From the NCBI GenBank assembly GCA_021798635.1, contig JAJZGH010000241.1:1-7137 (forward strand): a DNA stretch of 7,137 nt, read 5' to 3'. Made by a program: the position numbers and the translations under genes. This DNA comes from Planctomycetota bacterium (lineage in GTDB: Bacteria; Planctomycetota; Phycisphaerae; WQYP01). Shown here piece after piece: positions 4,827 to 7,137 of this stretch; position 1 is the stretch's first letter; each line of letters opens with the position of its first letter. The notes beneath the pieces were generated by a model. That model did no database searches and was not told the origin of the DNA. It worked only from the letters and a program-made list of their open reading frames with translations.

Positions 4827-6977
4827 ATGGTTACGGTTATTCTTTTTGTCATTGTGCTCGCGCTGTTCCTGACAGTTGCGGCAGGTGTTATTTTCTGCAT
4901 CTGGATATTCTGGGCGGCCGCGCGGGCGATTCCAAAAAAGTTTCGGATGCGTTGGCCGTGGTTGATCTGGCTATTATTGCTGCCGTTCCAATTCTGGCTA
5001 TTCAGTCAGGTGTTGCCATTGGTGACTCTGCTTCCATTGACACGCAGCTATCGGCGGTTCTTCAAGGCAAACAAGATAAGCGGCTGCGGCGACTGCGGTT
5101 TCGGACTGGCCGTGGCGTACTGGCTTTTAAGTTTGTTAGACCTCCTGTTTCTCTGCCAGCCACTGGGGTGGATGCCGTCACACCACTCGCCAATTTTCTA
5201 CACATTTTCCATAGGCATAATCACCGCTACCGTCCTCGGAAGGGCCGTCGGATGGGTTCTTTTATTATTTCTGGCTGTGCGGATGTGGTTTCTGCGCCGT
5301 GCTGTGCTTAGCATCCAAGGGCAGCCAGCGCCTGCAACTAGCGAGCAGCCGGCCAAGCTGAGGCTGCTGGAATCTCGGCGCAAAAAAATAAGCATTGGCC
5401 TTTTGGTGGCAATCGTGGTCTTGCTCGCGGCGGATCAGGCTTGGATACATGTTTGGCGGATAATTCCCGTTCGGCGCGATACCACGTACCTTCTCGGGCC
5501 AATAAATAAAGATGGTGGAGTCGATTACCTTGCGGCCCTTAATGCTATGGAGTCAAAAGGCGTTACGTTAAACAATAACGCGCTTCCATTGTTGATCGAA
5601 GCGGCCGGCCCGAAATGCTTCCATACAAAATACGGTGACGGAAAATGGGTGATGCGGAAGATCGGGATGAAAGCATTCGCCAAAAACGCCAAGAGCCTCA
5701 TCACATTTACGCATTGGAACAAAAAGCATCCAGTTCTCTTGCCAAAAACACAGGAAAAGCATCCAAAATGGAGCCTGGAAAGTCGGCTTGAAAATCGGCT
5801 CATGCAACACCCATGGACGGCCGCGAAATATCCGGCGGCTGCCCGGTGGATCAAAACCAACCAGCGAGCGTTACACCTTTTCTCCCAGGCGATGAATCGG
5901 CCTCGCTATTACATCCCGCTATACAGCGCTGACAGCTTGGTTGTCGGGATCAATCGCCCGGATCAAGCCATAGTGCCGTCGCTGTGTACGGTAGCGTGTG
6001 CGGATGCGATGTTCCTCCTGGGCAATCGAGACACCGCGCAAGCCCTGCGCGAGGCCCGTAATGTTCATCGGCTGGCCCGGCTGGTTTCGCAGCCCCCCGG
6101 AATAACTTCCTACCTGTTGGCAATTTCCTTTGATACCTCCGCATTGGCACTGGATAGGGCTTTGGCGAATTCCGGCCAGCTTTCCGAACCGCAATTGCGC
6201 CATTTGCTGGGGCGTCTGAAGAATCGTTCACAACTTCCCCCGCTTTCCACCGTTCTCAGTCGCGAGCGCTATAGCGATTTGGATATTTTGGAGCGCACCG
6301 ATCGCGGCGGCCTGGCGTGGGCAATGGGGCCGTCCCCCTTTAACATTCTTCAGCAGTACCTTCTACCAGTGAACTATCCCCACCTCATGCGGGATACCAA
6401 CCGGCTTTTTAATATAACCGCAACTGCCGCCAAGGTCAGAAATTTCCGCAAACAACTCTCTGAGCTCCACGCCTCAGATAACCGCTTCAGAGCCTACTCG
6501 GGCTACGAGAGCATTCGCATGGGTGGAACTATTCAAGCCATTCGCCCGGTGGTTTTCGGTGGTTCCACCGCCAACCTCGTGTTGAAATCACTTTTTGCCC
6601 CTTTGGACGTTTGGATTTCGGCTTATAGCCTTAACGCCGTACCGGTCGCTTGGTTGCGAGGCAAGTTGATCCTGTACCGTCGGCTCACAGAACTATCAAT
6701 CGCGCTGGCAAGTTACCACAAGCTCAACGGACATTATCCGTCCGCAGTTTCACAACTTGCCCCGCGCTACATCCGTAGGCTGCCTCGCAATAACTTTACG
6801 GGGAAACCCATTCACTACAGGGTGTCACCTTCCGGGGGCGGCTACAAGCTCTCCTGTACCAAGCCGGCCGTGACGTTCGGATCTTCAACGTGGAGCTTCG
6901 GTTCGGGCCATAACTCCTTCAAGGCAAAAAGGATACAAGTTCGCGGCGGCGACTGGCCGAGGCACGGGGGAAAATAA
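4827..6977 (+). CDS. Five-helix membrane protein with large soluble domain and pseudopilin-like C-terminus
   Basis: A 716-residue protein without a recognised function. Hydrophobic segments lie at about 3-30, 44-68, 91-110, 124-150 and 188-208. A CGDC motif (C87, C90) sits in the loop between the second and third. A basic stretch (about 173-187) precedes the last helix. The remainder (about 210-716) is soluble-looking. It includes a helical block around 364-490 (residues 409-425, EARNVHRLARLVSQPPG, and ERY at 480-482). Near the end are NGHYPSAVSQL (from N634) and LPRNNFTGKPIHY (652-664), then a glycine-rich strand region. The NGxYP ... LP.(D/N)xFTGKP pattern resembles the C-terminal part of type II secretion pseudopilins. 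It also recalls a set of planctomycete membrane proteins of unknown role. No prepilin peptidase site is visible, so it is not itself a pilin. It is preceded by almost 600 non-coding bases and is probably its own transcription unit. A cell-envelope role is inference. Confidence 0.85.
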   Translation: MVTVILFVIVLALFLTVAAGVIFCIWIFWAAARAIPKKFRMRWPWLIWLLLLPFQFWLFSQVLPLVTLLPLTRSYRRFFKANKISGCGDCGFGLAVAYWLLSLLDLLFLCQPLGWMPSHHSPIFYTFSIGIITATVLGRAVGWVLLLFLAVRMWFLRRAVLSIQGQPAPATSEQPAKLRLLESRRKKISIGLLVAIVVLLAADQAWIHVWRIIPVRRDTTYLLGPINKDGGVDYLAALNAMESKGVTLNNNALPLLIEAAGPKCFHTKYGDGKWVMRKIGMKAFAKNAKSLITFTHWNKKHPVLLPKTQEKHPKWSLESRLENRLMQHPWTAAKYPAAARWIKTNQRALHLFSQAMNRPRYYIPLYSADSLVVGINRPDQAIVPSLCTVACADAMFLLGNRDTAQALREARNVHRLARLVSQPPGITSYLLAISFDTSALALDRALANSGQLSEPQLRHLLGRLKNRSQLPPLSTVLSRERYSDLDILERTDRGGLAWAMGPSPFNILQQYLLPVNYPHLMRDTNRLFNITATAAKVRNFRKQLSELHASDNRFRAYSGYESIRMGGTIQAIRPVVFGGSTANLVLKSLFAPLDVWISAYSLNAVPVAWLRGKLILYRRLTELSIALASYHKLNGHYPSAVSQLAPRYIRRLPRNNFTGKPIHYRVSPSGGGYKLSCTKPAVTFGSSTWSFGSGHNSFKAKRIQVRGGDWPRHGGK

Positions 6978-7056
6978 TGCGGTTTTCCAGCTCTGCATCG
7001 CTGGCCACATGTGCGCGCTTTTCGCCCCTGCGTTACGCTTCTAAATGGAGCAATAT
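6978..7056. other. Short intergenic gap
   Basis: Nothing firm is visible. An ATG overlaps the preceding stop (TAATG, 6975-6979) and opens a 29-codon frame ending at 7066, with no family resemblance. A weak CCAGC/GCTGG stem occurs near 6989-7006. If the minus-strand frame beyond is a gene, this gap separates convergent genes and would be expected to hold a terminator, but no clear one is seen. Confidence 0.35.
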
Positions 7057-7137
7057 TTACACCTGATCCGCCAGCCAGGCGGCGATTGCGGTGGCTGGTG
7101 TGGATTTCGTCGGCAGGGCCGCATCGCTTAGCAACAC
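7057..7137 (-). CDS. Possible C-terminal end of a convergent gene (truncated by window edge)
   Basis: Read on the minus strand from the window end, 26 codons are open until TAA at 7057-7059. The peptide ends TPATAIAAWLADQV, plausible as a C-terminal helix, and third codon positions are mostly G or C as in the other genes. The opposite strand over the same bases is also fairly open, so coding direction is not settled. No family can be named from so short a piece. Confidence 0.35.
   Translation of the reverse strand: MLLSDAALPTKSTPATAIAAWLADQV

Noticed and set aside
4709..5311. 200-codon plus-strand frame overlapping the start of the 4827 gene
   Set aside because: Its first 40 residues are hydrophobic, which raised the idea of a frameshifted N-terminus, but ATG 4827 has its own ribosome site and the rest of this frame is not protein-like.

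Overview
The window reads as a chromosomal segment of a moderately GC-rich bacterium, most probably a planctomycete (Phycisphaerae-like). That placement is inference. It rests on the large membrane protein at 4827-6977, whose layout and C-terminal pseudopilin-like segment recall a family I associate with Planctomycetota, and on the long, repeat-rich intergenic DNA. All well-supported genes lie on the plus strand. No phage, plasmid, transposase, CRISPR or rRNA gene is visible.

Layout. Positions 2-493 hold the C-terminal half of a branched-chain amino acid aminotransferase (ilvE), cut by the window edge. Positions 494-930 are non-coding and crowded with small hairpins and heptamer tandem repeats arranged as two degenerate copies of one module. 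Positions 931-2208 encode a PSP1/RicT-family protein with extra cysteines and a long proline/asparagine-rich tail. A standalone EVE-domain protein (THYN1-like, 2287-2706) follows. A single-pass membrane protein of unknown function (2731-4233) starts 24 bases after it, so the two are probably co-transcribed. Positions 4234-4826 are a second non-coding stretch with a large imperfect palindrome, a perfect 14-base palindrome and two overlapping, mutually exclusive hairpins. Positions 4827-6977 encode a five-helix membrane protein with a large soluble domain. The last 81 bases may carry the 3' end of a convergent minus-strand gene.

How the genes fit together. The aminotransferase is housekeeping metabolism. 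RicT-family proteins act with partners in RNA processing or competence regulation in Bacillus, and EVE domains belong to the PUA-like nucleic-acid-binding fold, so the middle of the window leans towards nucleic-acid biology, but no shared pathway can be shown. The two membrane proteins are not recognisable by function.

The most interesting points are: a clear internal duplication around an 'ALFNW' motif in the 2731-4233 protein; extra cysteines added to the conserved RicT cysteine set; the duplicated hairpin-plus-heptamer module at 577-832; and the two structured elements between 4234 and 4826. I did not find a convincing new multi-gene system.
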